From: an uncultured Porphyromonadaceae bacterium
GTDB lineage: Bacteria > Bacteroidota > Bacteroidia > Bacteroidales > Muribaculaceae
DNA: 32,017 nt
Reading direction: 5' to 3'
NCBI GenBank assembly: GCA_947174305.1
Contig: CAMWIH010000010.1
Location: forward strand, 1-32,017
The notes below the pieces were generated by a model that ran no database searches, was not told the DNA's origin, and worked only from the letters and a program-made list of their open reading frames with translations. Positions 6,718 to 15,488 of the stretch are shown here, piece by piece. Position 1 is the first letter of the stretch. Each line of letters begins with the position of its first letter. Position numbers and translations under genes: made by a program.

Positions 6718-8715
6718 GTGTTTTCATTTCCGCTACAACAACCGGTGGCGATCTTTCTGCTCGTCCTCCTTATAATATTGCTCGGGCCATTGCTTTTCCG
6801 GCGATTGAAGATTCCGCAGATCGTGGGTCTGATACTCGCCGGCATAGCGGTAGGTCCTTACGGTTTCAATCTGCTTGACAGAGATGCGAGTTTCCGGATC
6901 TTCGGTGAAGTAGGCATCCTTTACATAATGTTTTTGGCTGCTGTGGAGATTGATATGTACCATCTTCGGAAGTATCTGAAGAAAGGTATAATCTTCGGCC
7001 TCCTCTCCTTCATTCTGCCGATGCTTTTCGGAATATTCGGCTCGCGCTATGCCTTTGGCGTTGACTGGACCACCTCTGTACTCATAGCCTCGATGTATGC
7101 GTCGCATACTTTGGTAAGTTATCCTACGGTCAGCAAATTCGGACTCTCCACACAGAGGGCGGCGGTAGTGGCCGTATGCGGAACAATCGTGGCCGTGCTC
7201 CTTGCCCTCCTTGCCTTGGCACAGGTGGTGACGGTTCATCTGCGCGGTTCCTTTGTCTGGCTTGATGTGTTACGGCTTTTCGGACTGATGGGAATCTATG
7301 CAATTGTGGTGGGATATTCCTTCCCTTGGCTCACCCGTAAATTCTTCAAGCAGAACAATGAATCTGTAAGTCAATTCATCTTCATACTTGCTCTCGTATT
7401 TGTTGCCTCCCTTCTTGCCAAACTTATTGGACTCGAAGCAATCCTCGGAGCCTTTTACGCCGGCTTGGTGCTTAACAGGATGATACCCGACCGTTCCTCG
7501 CTGATGCGAAACATACGGTTTGTAGGGAATGCCATTTTTATTCCATACTTCCTTATGGGAGTGGGGATGCTGATCAATGTCGGAGTTATTCTGAAAGGCT
7601 GGAATGTGGCGTGGGTGGCCGCGAACATGACCGCTGTGGCTCTTTTCGCCAAATGGCTTGCATCATACGGAGCAATGAAACTATTCGGATTCTCGGCGGT
7701 TGACCGCCAGTTGATGTTCGGCTTGTCATCGGGCAAGGCCGCGGCAACGATTGCTGCCACAATGATTGGATTTGAATATGGCATGCTGAGCGAGGATGTG
7801 ATGAATGGAGCAGTTGTAATGATTCTCTTCTGTTGCATCGTCTCCTCAGTCACCACAGAACGGGCTGCCAAAAAGATTAGGATGGCTCTATCGGCAGAAG
7901 ACCTTTCACATGAGGATCTTGGGCGAGGTGAGTTTGCACGTCAGCTCGTGGCAATCTCCAATCCCCTTACAGCCTCCGGATTGATGAAGTTGGCCATATT
8001 TATGCGTGCCAAGGAGAATACAAGCGAGATCACCACCTTGTTTGTCAGGACCAACGACGACACCGCAATGAAAGCAATGGGACGCAACGCTTTGCGCGAT
8101 GCCGTGCAAGTGGGTGAGAATGCTGATATGGTGGTGAAGAGTATTGAGCGATTTGACATAAATGTGGCCTCGGCATTGAATAATGTAGGGAAGGAGGAGA
8201 ACAGCACCGACATCATCATAGGGCTGCATCGAAAGAGCAACATTGTGGATTCATTCTATGGCACCATGATTGAACAGCTGCTGCGTGCCACCCACAAGAT
8301 GATTTTCATGTCGAGGTGTTTCGTTCCCCTCAACACGGTAAACCGAATCTTCACTGTCGTGCCTGAGAATGCGGAGTTTGAGACAGGGTTCCAGCTCTGG
8401 ATAATGAGGATTGCAAACTTGGGAGCACAGATAGGGGCAAAGCTGATAATCCTGGCCTATGGCGGAACAATAGAGTATATGAGATCGGCTCTTGAAGAGG
8501 GTGGATATGAAGTGAGATATGAATTCCGCACAATGAGCTCGTGGGATGATTTCATTCTTCTGTCAGGAGAAGTGAAGGAGGAGGATATTCTCACTGTCGT
8601 TGCCGCCAGAAAGGGATCGCTCTCATATTCATCCGACCTTGAGAATATGCCCGGTTTCCTCGGGAAACATTTCAGCCGTCATAACCTGATGATTGTTTAT
8701 CCGAAGCAATTCTGA
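6718..8715 (+). CDS. CPA2-type Na+/H+ (or K+/H+) antiporter with soluble C-terminal tail
   Basis: About the first 395 residues form a 12-helix cation:proton antiporter of the CPA2/NhaS3-KefB group (start FPLQQPVAIFLLVL; IPQIVGLILAGIAVGPYGF in the second helix region). The remaining ~265 residues are soluble and look like two Usp-like alpha/beta units (for example LMKLAIFMRAKENTSEI), a regulatory arrangement seen in related transporters. The start is a GTG directly after an in-frame TAA; the first helix begins immediately, so no later start is credible. It follows tatD by 34 bases and is probably in that operon. Ion specificity cannot be told from sequence. Confidence 0.88.
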   Translation: MFSFPLQQPVAIFLLVLLIILLGPLLFRRLKIPQIVGLILAGIAVGPYGFNLLDRDASFRIFGEVGILYIMFLAAVEIDMYHLRKYLKKGIIFGLLSFILPMLFGIFGSRYAFGVDWTTSVLIASMYASHTLVSYPTVSKFGLSTQRAAVVAVCGTIVAVLLALLALAQVVTVHLRGSFVWLDVLRLFGLMGIYAIVVGYSFPWLTRKFFKQNNESVSQFIFILALVFVASLLAKLIGLEAILGAFYAGLVLNRMIPDRSSLMRNIRFVGNAIFIPYFLMGVGMLINVGVILKGWNVAWVAANMTAVALFAKWLASYGAMKLFGFSAVDRQLMFGLSSGKAAATIAATMIGFEYGMLSEDVMNGAVVMILFCCIVSSVTTERAAKKIRMALSAEDLSHEDLGRGEFARQLVAISNPLTASGLMKLAIFMRAKENTSEITTLFVRTNDDTAMKAMGRNALRDAVQVGENADMVVKSIERFDINVASALNNVGKEENSTDIIIGLHRKSNIVDSFYGTMIEQLLRATHKMIFMSRCFVPLNTVNRIFTVVPENAEFETGFQLWIMRIANLGAQIGAKLIILAYGGTIEYMRSALEEGGYEVRYEFRTMSSWDDFILLSGEVKEEDILTVVAARKGSLSYSSDLENMPGFLGKHFSRHNLMIVYPKQF

Positions 8716-8797
8716 TGAAAGAAATATTGAGGGGATATAGTTATGAGTTCTGAGGGTGGTGAGTGAGGAGAAAAATTGATAAGAAAGATAACAATAT

Positions 8798-9739
8798 ATG
8801 GAAAAGAATTCAAAAATATATGTAGCCGGCCATCGGGGAATGGTTGGCTCGGCCATTGTCCGTGAGCTCCACCGACAAGGTTACGACAATATCATCACAC
8901 GTACGCATAAGGAACTTGACCTCACCGACCAGAAGGCAGTGAACGAATTTTTTGCCGAGGAGAAGCCTGAATATGTATTTCTTGCCGCGGCGAAAGTTGG
9001 CGGAATAGTTGCCAATGCCAATGCGCTTGCCGACTTCATGTATGAGAACATGATGCTTGAAATGAATGTCATCAATGCGGCCTGGCGTAATGGCTGCCGC
9101 AAGCTTGAGTTTCTCGGCTCCTCCTGCATCTATCCGCGAATGGCTCCACAGCCAATGCCGGAGTCGTGTCTGCTAACTTCCGAACTTGAAAAGACCAATG
9201 AAGCATACGCTTTAGCAAAGATTTCCGGTCTGAAATATTGTGAATTTCTCAACCGACAGTATGGCACCGACTACATTTCAGTCATGCCTACAAATCTATA
9301 CGGTCCTAACGATAATTACCACCCCGAACATTCACACGTTCTTCCGGCCCTCATCCGCCGGTTTCATGAAGCCAAGGAAGCGGGAATAAACAGTGTGACC
9401 TGTTGGGGCGACGGAAGTCCGCTGAGGGAGTTCCTTTATGTTGACGACCTGGCCAACCTGTGTGTATTCCTCATGAATAACTATTCAGGTAATGAAACAG
9501 TGAATGCCGGCACAGGAAAGGAGCTGACAATAAAGGAGCTCACCGAATTGGTTGCTTCGGTTGTAGGTTATGAGGGAAAAATCGAGTGGGATACGACGCG
9601 TCCCAACGGCACCCCCCGGAAACTTCTTGATGTGAGCAAAGCCACAGCATTAGGCTGGACCTACACCACAGAACTTCCCGAAGGGATACGTTTGGCTTAC
9701 GAAGATTTCCTCACCAACCCTATGCGGGCCGAGAGATAA
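8798..9739 (+). CDS. fcl: GDP-L-fucose synthase
   Basis: An extended short-chain dehydrogenase that epimerises and reduces GDP-4-keto-6-deoxymannose to GDP-L-fucose with NADPH, supplying fucose for capsule and surface glycoproteins. The NADP-binding glycine motif is GHRGMVGSA (residues 11-19). The family signature AAAKVGGI, the SSCIYP segment and the catalytic Tyr137-x3-Lys141 (YALAK) are all present. The length of 313 residues is normal. The partner gene for GDP-mannose 4,6-dehydratase, often adjacent, is not in this window. The gene stands alone, with an 82-base gap upstream and a convergent gene downstream. Confidence 0.95.
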   Translation: MEKNSKIYVAGHRGMVGSAIVRELHRQGYDNIITRTHKELDLTDQKAVNEFFAEEKPEYVFLAAAKVGGIVANANALADFMYENMMLEMNVINAAWRNGCRKLEFLGSSCIYPRMAPQPMPESCLLTSELEKTNEAYALAKISGLKYCEFLNRQYGTDYISVMPTNLYGPNDNYHPEHSHVLPALIRRFHEAKEAGINSVTCWGDGSPLREFLYVDDLANLCVFLMNNYSGNETVNAGTGKELTIKELTELVASVVGYEGKIEWDTTRPNGTPRKLLDVSKATALGWTYTTELPEGIRLAYEDFLTNPMRAER

Positions 9740-9771
9740 GTTCTTTAAGTTTATGGGATGTAAGTAGGATA

Positions 9772-9802
9772 GGAGCGAGCCGGTAATTACCGGTTACGCT
9801 CC
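9772..9802. terminator. Hairpin overlapping the 3' end of the FBPase gene
   Basis: GGAGCG and CGCTCC enclose the near-central palindrome CCGGTAATTACCGG, giving a strong stem with a small internal bulge. It covers the last codons and the TAA stop of the FBPase gene and lies between two convergent genes. There is no long T-run on either side, so it may be a weak bidirectional terminator or an mRNA 3'-end stabiliser. Confidence 0.5.
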
Positions 9803-11790
9803 TTCACTATTCCGTGGCGGAAGGCATACAGAAGCTCGATAAGTTCATCAATCTGTCCCTGCAGTTCTTTCCCTTTGTCAGTATCGCGAACCCTCATGCG
9901 ATGTGCGCTCATCTCCACAAGCTGGGTGGTGCTCACGATATCGGTGCCGTGAATCACGGCATCCTCAGCGGAAGAGAATGGCTCGTGCTTCACAAGCTGG
10001 AAGCCACGGCTGTGATAGACAAGGGTATATCCCGCTATTCCTGTAGTGTTATGGTAGGCCCTCGAGAAACCGCCGTCAATCACCATCAATTTGCCGTTTG
10101 CCTTGATAGGAGATTCCCCTTTCCCTTGCTTCACCGGAACGTGACCGTTGATTATGTGCCTGTGTTCACCGGTGACACCAAATTCATCAAGAATCATATC
10201 GCACACCTCTTCATTGTCACGCCATTTATAATAGAAGCCTTTCTCCTCCTTATGAATCTCCTTATCATTGATGAAATAGCGTTCGAAAGTTGACATCTTC
10301 GCCTTGTCAAATAGTGGTGAATCGTGGCCGCACCAGATATACCAATAATAGTCGGTGGCAAATTCGCGAAGCTCTTTGGGTGCGTCATCATTGAAAGCCG
10401 TGCGCATAAGTCGCTCCGTCTCCTTATAGAGTTCTTTCCCTTTATAAGGTTTTCCATTTATCTCCACTTCCTTCAAAGAGCCATCCTCATTGAGCGGCAT
10501 CGAAGCATGGAATAGGAGATTGGAGTTATATACACCATAAAGAGACCCATTGGCAAGCAATCTATCCACATGTTTCCTGAGTCCCGTGCTTATCAGGAAA
10601 GAGTGGTGAAGTTTCTCCACCAGTTCCTTCTCCTCTGGGGTAAGTTCGTAGGGATTCTTTGGGTCGATGGTCGGGAAATCGGTATCGTTAAGTTCAAATT
10701 CCTTGCCGTCAACAATCACGGTTCCCTTTTCATAGTCAATGGCACCAAGAAGTTTCCTATCTGCCATATTCCATTGGGGATATTTATCTATAAGCGCCCC
10801 TTCAAGTTTGAACTGGATAATGCTTATAGCCTTGTGCATCTTGGCAAGGAGGCGAAGAGATTTCTCATTGGGAACAGAGAGGTCTGTGTCAAGTTTCGGC
10901 TTGAAGGGGGTGCAGGGGTCATTGCCGTAGGTCTCCATGGCAAATGTGGCTAAAGGGAGAATGTTGATGCCATAACCGTCTTCTATGGTGTTCATATTGT
11001 TATATCGCATCGACACACGAAGCACATTGGCAATGCAGCAATCATTACCTGCGGCCGCTCCCATCCATAACGCATCGTGATTTCCCCATTGGATATCATA
11101 AGCTTCGAAGCGCCCGAGCATATCCATAATGATATGCGCACCTTGCCCACGGTCATATATATCTCCAAGAATGTGTAGATGGTCGATGCTAAGTTTCTGA
11201 ATTACATTACACATGGCCACGATAAAGGCATCGGCCTGTCCTGTGGATATGATTGTTTCGATGATACGGTTGAAATAGCCCTGCTTGTCATTATCAGAGG
11301 GAGACTCGTGCAGAAGTTCCTCGATGATATAGGCAAACTCTTTCGGAAGGGCCTTCCTCACCTTTGAACGGGTATATTTCGATGAAACCGATTGACAGAC
11401 CTTTATGAGCTGATGAAGCGTGACATGGTAAAAATCTGTAAGGTCGGTTTCTGAAGTGTGAATGAGTTGCAGCTTCCTCTCCGGATAGTAGATTAGGGAG
11501 CAGAGTTGCCTGATTTCTGCCTCACGCACGGAGTTGCCGAACACTTCCGTCACTTTTCGCTTGATGTTCCCCGAGGCATTCCTTATGATATGGCCGAACG
11601 CCTCATGTTCGCCATGGAGGTCGGCCACAAAGTGCTCCGTGCCTTTGGGCAGGTTGAGGATAGCCTCAAGGTTGATAATCTCTGTGCTTGCCGCAGAGAT
11701 TGTGGGGAAAGACTGAGAAAGGAGTTCGAGCAGACGCTTATCCTTCTCTACTGTTTTCGGAGTCAGGTTTTCAATAAATGTGTTGCCCAT
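9787..11790 (-). CDS. fbp: Fructose-1,6-bisphosphatase, class 3
   Basis: A gluconeogenic enzyme that hydrolyses fructose 1,6-bisphosphate to fructose 6-phosphate. It is the large class 3 type found in Firmicutes and Bacteroidetes. Metallophosphatase motifs occur in order: HFVADLHGEHEAFGH near residue 53, HILGDIYDRGQGAH near 208, WGNHDALWMGA near 235, and NGHVPVKQGKGESP near 540, followed by VIDGGFSRAYH. The 667-residue length fits the class. The gene is the last of a likely three-gene - strand operon, starting 30 bases after the antiporter stop. Its stop codon lies inside a stable hairpin. Nothing essential is missing. Confidence 0.95.
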   Translation of the reverse strand: MGNTFIENLTPKTVEKDKRLLELLSQSFPTISAASTEIINLEAILNLPKGTEHFVADLHGEHEAFGHIIRNASGNIKRKVTEVFGNSVREAEIRQLCSLIYYPERKLQLIHTSETDLTDFYHVTLHQLIKVCQSVSSKYTRSKVRKALPKEFAYIIEELLHESPSDNDKQGYFNRIIETIISTGQADAFIVAMCNVIQKLSIDHLHILGDIYDRGQGAHIIMDMLGRFEAYDIQWGNHDALWMGAAAGNDCCIANVLRVSMRYNNMNTIEDGYGINILPLATFAMETYGNDPCTPFKPKLDTDLSVPNEKSLRLLAKMHKAISIIQFKLEGALIDKYPQWNMADRKLLGAIDYEKGTVIVDGKEFELNDTDFPTIDPKNPYELTPEEKELVEKLHHSFLISTGLRKHVDRLLANGSLYGVYNSNLLFHASMPLNEDGSLKEVEINGKPYKGKELYKETERLMRTAFNDDAPKELREFATDYYWYIWCGHDSPLFDKAKMSTFERYFINDKEIHKEEKGFYYKWRDNEEVCDMILDEFGVTGEHRHIINGHVPVKQGKGESPIKANGKLMVIDGGFSRAYHNTTGIAGYTLVYHSRGFQLVKHEPFSSAEDAVIHGTDIVSTTQLVEMSAHRMRVRDTDKGKELQGQIDELIELLYAFRHGIVKERNR

Positions 11791-11820
11791 AATGGTATAG
11801 ATTAGGTTGTAGAGTATTAC

Positions 11821-14160
11821 TCAGTTTGCGGTTTTCATTCTTTCGAATTGAGCCGGATCGCCCACCACCCAGATTGTATCCCCGGCTTGAAGCACCACAT
11901 CAGGTGTTGGCTGTATGAAGAGATCTTCGCCACGTTGTATCTTCACAATCATGGAATAATAATCTTTCTGGATGTCGGTCTGCCCGAGAGGCATTCCGAT
12001 GATGGGGGAGGAATCCGTGAGCTGGATGCTGCTGAGTTCAACCTTGGGCTGAATGGAGGGTGCTACAGCCGATTTGCGCCAACATTCAATATCTTCATTC
12101 AATGCTTTCAGCTGATCGTCGGTGCCTATGACTCCCAAAATGTCTCCCGGGAAGATTCTTGCCATGGCAGAAGGTAGCGGCATATAGTCATCTCCGCGCT
12201 GAATGCTCGAAACGCTCACTCCGTAATCCCTTCGCAACCCGGAATCCTTTAACCTGTCGCCCACAAATGGGGAAGAGGATCCAACTTCAATATAAGCCTG
12301 ATGGAGGTCGTCGATAAGGTTATTGTTGATACCGAGCCGGGTGTTTTCGCGTATATTGAGGTTATCCATAAAACGGGTCTCCATATTGCGGTAACGGGCC
12401 GTCAGTTTAGTTGAGGCAAAGATCATCACGAGAATGAAGCATCCCAAGCCTACGAGCCAACCGATGAGGGTTGAATAAGCCAAGGTGCAGAAATATACAA
12501 TAAAGAAAAGGGTTATCAGATAACGTATGATACGCATCGCCACCAACGGCACATCATAGAAAGAGGCCGACTGGTGAAGCCTCATTCTTTCATCAGGCTC
12601 CGTGGTTGAGAAGGAGAGGGCAAAAAGGAATGGAGCCATTGCGATTATTGTAAGGATGGTGGCTATGAGATGACCGAAATTCTCGAAATGCCCTTCAAGT
12701 AATGGGAAAAGGAACTGTTGCGACACTAAAATTTCAGCAAAGAGTATCACGGAGTAGAGCAGGATACGCCATAGGTATCTCTTTAAAATAGCCCGCCATA
12801 ACTGCTTGGTCTCGTTGGAATCGGTAACCTGTTTTGAATATCTGGAGATAAGGAAATTGAGGCCTTTGGGGAGATGCCGTTCCACTATTCCGTAAGCTCC
12901 GTCGGCCATAGTGATGAAATATGGGGTGGTGAAGATGGTCAGCACCGAAACAGCGACAATAATTGGATAAATTGAGGGATTAAGCACACCGAGCGACATA
13001 CCGAGCGAAGCTATGATGAAAGAGAACTCACCCACCTGTGTCAAAGTGAAACCGCTTTCCATGGCCACCTTAAGGTTCTGTCCGGTCACAAGCATTCCGA
13101 GTGTGCCGAAAATAATCATTCCGACGATCACCACAACGGCAAGTATAAGGATTTGCCACCAGTAGGTAGCCAACACAGAGGGGTCAACCATCATACCCAC
13201 AGAGATAAAGAAAACAGCCCCGAAAAGGTTCTTTATAGGGCTGATCACCTTCTCCATCCTCTCCGCTAAAACCGTGCCGGCGAGAATCGACCCCATCACA
13301 AACGCACCCAATTCCAAGGAGAAACCGCAGATTACACTGAATATGGCCATTGAGAAACATAACCCCATCGACACAACAAGCAGAGTCTCATCATTGAGAA
13401 ATTCCCTTGACTTTGTGAGGAATGTGGGGAGGATATACACACCCACCAGAAACCAGATAATGAGGAAGAAGAGAAGCTTTGCAATAGACATAAGCAGTTC
13501 CATCCCCTTCACATCACCCATGGCAAGAGAGGAGAGAAGCACCAGCATCAAGACAGCGAAGAGATCTTCAATGATAAGCACCGACAGCACCAGGGAGGCG
13601 AATTTCTTCTGCTTCAGACCGAGGTCGTCGAGCGATTTCATAATTATGGTGGTTGATGACATGGATATCATTCCGCCCAGGAAGATGCAGTTGATGGAAT
13701 TCAGGCCAAGTATCTTTCCTACACCGAAACCGGCAAAGGTCATTCCGGTAATGATTATCAATGCCGTGACGATAGCTGACGAGCCGGAGTTCATCAGTTT
13801 CTTAAAAGAAAATTCCAGACCGATGGAAAACATCAGCACCACAATGCCGAGATCGGCCCAGAATGTTATATTCTCTAAATTTGAAATTGAGGGGAGATAA
13901 GTGAATTTGGGACTTGCCAGGAATCCGGCAAGGATATATCCAAGCACCACAGGTTGCTTCAGTTTCTTGAAAAGGAGCGTAACGATTGCGCCCAATAGAA
14001 GAATCCACGCTAAGTCGGCAATCAGGCCGTTGGTGTGTTCCTCTTCCGACATTGACTTGGCGTCATCAGGATTAATCTCCATTTCCATTTTCTGAGAGGC
14101 CTGCACAATGGTTTCCTGTGTCAGTTCGGAGTATGCGGATGATAAGGGGAGTGTGAGCAT
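11821..14160 (-). CDS. CPA2 (KefB-like) cation:proton antiporter with extra helices and tandem RCK_C domains
   Basis: Residues ~48-430 are a CPA2 antiporter core (KQPVVLGYILAGFLASPKF; IVVLMFSIGLEFSFKKL; LSVLIIEDLFAVLMLVLLSS). After the core come three or four further hydrophobic helices (~470-600). Two RCK_C/TrkA-C modules follow, each with the pattern SSPF/SSPI...G...L...GD: about 627-685 and 706-773. There is no RCK_N (NAD-binding) domain between them, unlike KefB itself. RCK_C modules bind small ligands, including c-di-AMP in some Gram-positive antiporters. Before helix one there are ~47 polar residues, unusual for the family. It lies between an AI-2E family gene (56-base gap) and FBPase (30-base gap), probably one operon. 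Confidence 0.88.
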   Translation of the reverse strand: MLTLPLSSAYSELTQETIVQASQKMEMEINPDDAKSMSEEEHTNGLIADLAWILLLGAIVTLLFKKLKQPVVLGYILAGFLASPKFTYLPSISNLENITFWADLGIVVLMFSIGLEFSFKKLMNSGSSAIVTALIIITGMTFAGFGVGKILGLNSINCIFLGGMISMSSTTIIMKSLDDLGLKQKKFASLVLSVLIIEDLFAVLMLVLLSSLAMGDVKGMELLMSIAKLLFFLIIWFLVGVYILPTFLTKSREFLNDETLLVVSMGLCFSMAIFSVICGFSLELGAFVMGSILAGTVLAERMEKVISPIKNLFGAVFFISVGMMVDPSVLATYWWQILILAVVVIVGMIIFGTLGMLVTGQNLKVAMESGFTLTQVGEFSFIIASLGMSLGVLNPSIYPIIVAVSVLTIFTTPYFITMADGAYGIVERHLPKGLNFLISRYSKQVTDSNETKQLWRAILKRYLWRILLYSVILFAEILVSQQFLFPLLEGHFENFGHLIATILTIIAMAPFLFALSFSTTEPDERMRLHQSASFYDVPLVAMRIIRYLITLFFIVYFCTLAYSTLIGWLVGLGCFILVMIFASTKLTARYRNMETRFMDNLNIRENTRLGINNNLIDDLHQAYIEVGSSSPFVGDRLKDSGLRRDYGVSVSSIQRGDDYMPLPSAMARIFPGDILGVIGTDDQLKALNEDIECWRKSAVAPSIQPKVELSSIQLTDSSPIIGMPLGQTDIQKDYYSMIVKIQRGEDLFIQPTPDVVLQAGDTIWVVGDPAQFERMKTAN

Positions 14161-14216
14161 TTTGTCAAGTTATAGGTTTTAGTTATGAGTTATAAGCTAC
14201 AAGCTATGAGAACGGG

Positions 14217-15368
14217 TTAATGTTCCTGACTTTGCCGTCGTTTCCTGAGCTCAGACCTCAGCACGGCTTTATGTTGGATTCTCTGAATCACATACAGGTT
14301 ATAATATGAGAGGATAAGTGTGGTGAGCGGCAACCCGATGATTAGGCCCATGAAACCTAACAGTGAGCCCCAGATTGAGAGGGAGAGAAGTATGATTGCA
14401 GGATTCAACCCCATTGCCTTACCCATAATCTTGGGAGTTAGGAAAAGGTCCTGAATGCACTGCACTATGATATAGACAGCCATGCTTTCCCAGAAAATCA
14501 TCCAGAAGTTACCTCCTGTGCTCACGGTCCATACCAGACATAGCACCGTTGTTATAGGCAGGGATATTATCTGAAGATAAGGCACCATATTCAGGATTCC
14601 GATGAAAAGTCCGAGCACAACGCCCATAGGTAGCCCGATTATCAGGAAACCGATTGAGAAAAGTATTCCAACAATCAAGGCTATGAGAAACTGACCACGA
14701 AAATACCGGTTCATCGCATTCTTAATATCGTCAAAGATACGGAACACCCTGTGCCGGTGGCGGTGAGGCACCAATTGGCGGAAACTCAGCATCAGTTTTT
14801 CGTAGTCGAGCATTATGAAGATTACGTAAAGAATAACGATGAGCCAGCTCACCATACCGAAGATGAATGCAAGAGAATTGCTTAGGAAGCTCCAGGATTT
14901 GGATATGCTCGACTTTATGAGTGACGACCATTCGTCGCGCGACAAAAGCTGAGATATTTCATTGAGATCGAGATTCTCCTTTATGAAATTGTGAATGTTC
15001 TGCGAGATATAGGGTATATCGATCTGAGTTGTGGCATACTTCCGTATCATGTCGGCCATTGATTCGCATTCCGATACAAGGTAGGGTATAAAGATGACGC
15101 AGAAGATTCCCACAGCCACACACGCTTCAAGAATGGTGAGAATCACCGGGATAAAGCGTGAAGAGATGTGGAGCCAACGCATATTCCACTTCACGATAGG
15201 CTCGAGCATATAGGCTATAAGACAAGCTACAAGGAAAGGGAGAAGCACACCCTTCAGATAATCGAGGAGGATAAGCGTAACCACAACGGCACATATCGAG
15301 AAGACGATTCTGACGACTCGGTCGAAAGTGTAGGGTCGGCGCACATCTATGTTCGGCTCCATAGGCAA
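14217..15368 (-). CDS. AI-2E/PerM family membrane protein
   Basis: A 383-residue membrane protein of the AI-2E (PerM/TqsA) family. The typical layout is present: two N-terminal helix pairs (VVVTLILLDYLKGVLLPFLV), a variable amphipathic middle, and a C-terminal bundle with the family's glycine-rich helices (LIVGILFSIGFLIIGLPMGV and GLFIGILNMVPYL). Members are proposed exporters of autoinducer-2 or Na+/H+ antiporters; the actual substrate cannot be inferred. It is the first gene of the probable operon with the RCK_C antiporter and FBPase. Its 5' region is shared with the divergent carboxypeptidase gene. Confidence 0.9.
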   Translation of the reverse strand: MPMEPNIDVRRPYTFDRVVRIVFSICAVVVTLILLDYLKGVLLPFLVACLIAYMLEPIVKWNMRWLHISSRFIPVILTILEACVAVGIFCVIFIPYLVSECESMADMIRKYATTQIDIPYISQNIHNFIKENLDLNEISQLLSRDEWSSLIKSSISKSWSFLSNSLAFIFGMVSWLIVILYVIFIMLDYEKLMLSFRQLVPHRHRHRVFRIFDDIKNAMNRYFRGQFLIALIVGILFSIGFLIIGLPMGVVLGLFIGILNMVPYLQIISLPITTVLCLVWTVSTGGNFWMIFWESMAVYIIVQCIQDLFLTPKIMGKAMGLNPAIILLSLSIWGSLLGFMGLIIGLPLTTLILSYYNLYVIQRIQHKAVLRSELRKRRQSQEH

Positions 15369-15452
15369 GGGAGGGAGAGGATTGGTTTGGTGGAATGTGA
15401 ATTTAGAAGTATTTTAAAACACTTCTTTGCTTAAAGGGAGAATTTAGTTCTT

Positions 15453-15460
15453 CAAATATA
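15453..15460 (-). promoter_or_regulatory. Candidate -7 box for the AI-2E/antiporter/FBPase operon
   Basis: On the - strand TATATTTG matches the Bacteroidetes -7 consensus. No good TTG is found about 20 bases upstream. It lies just 12 bases from the divergent -7 box at 15473-15480, so the two promoters would compete for polymerase. Confidence 0.35.
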
Positions 15461-15462
15461 CA

Positions 15463-15480
15463 ACTTTTTTTGTAAATTTG
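15463..15480 (+). promoter_or_regulatory. Promoter of the PBP4-type carboxypeptidase gene
   Basis: This is the same 18-base sequence as at 4091-4108 (T-tract, G, then TAAATTTG). The -7 box ends only eight bases before the ATG at 15489, so the transcript would have a leader of a few bases. Confidence 0.55.
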
Positions 15481-15488
15481 TTGAGAAT

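Noticed and set aside
9787-11790. Antisense open frames within the FBPase gene (for example 9814-10293)
   Set aside because: FBPase motifs are unambiguous on the other strand, and the antisense frames show no domain or start context.
8738-14191. Shared 12-mer TAGTTATGAGTT in two intergenic gaps (8738-8749 and 14180-14191)
   Set aside because: It is short and AT-rich with no shared structure, so chance or low-complexity intergenic drift explains it.
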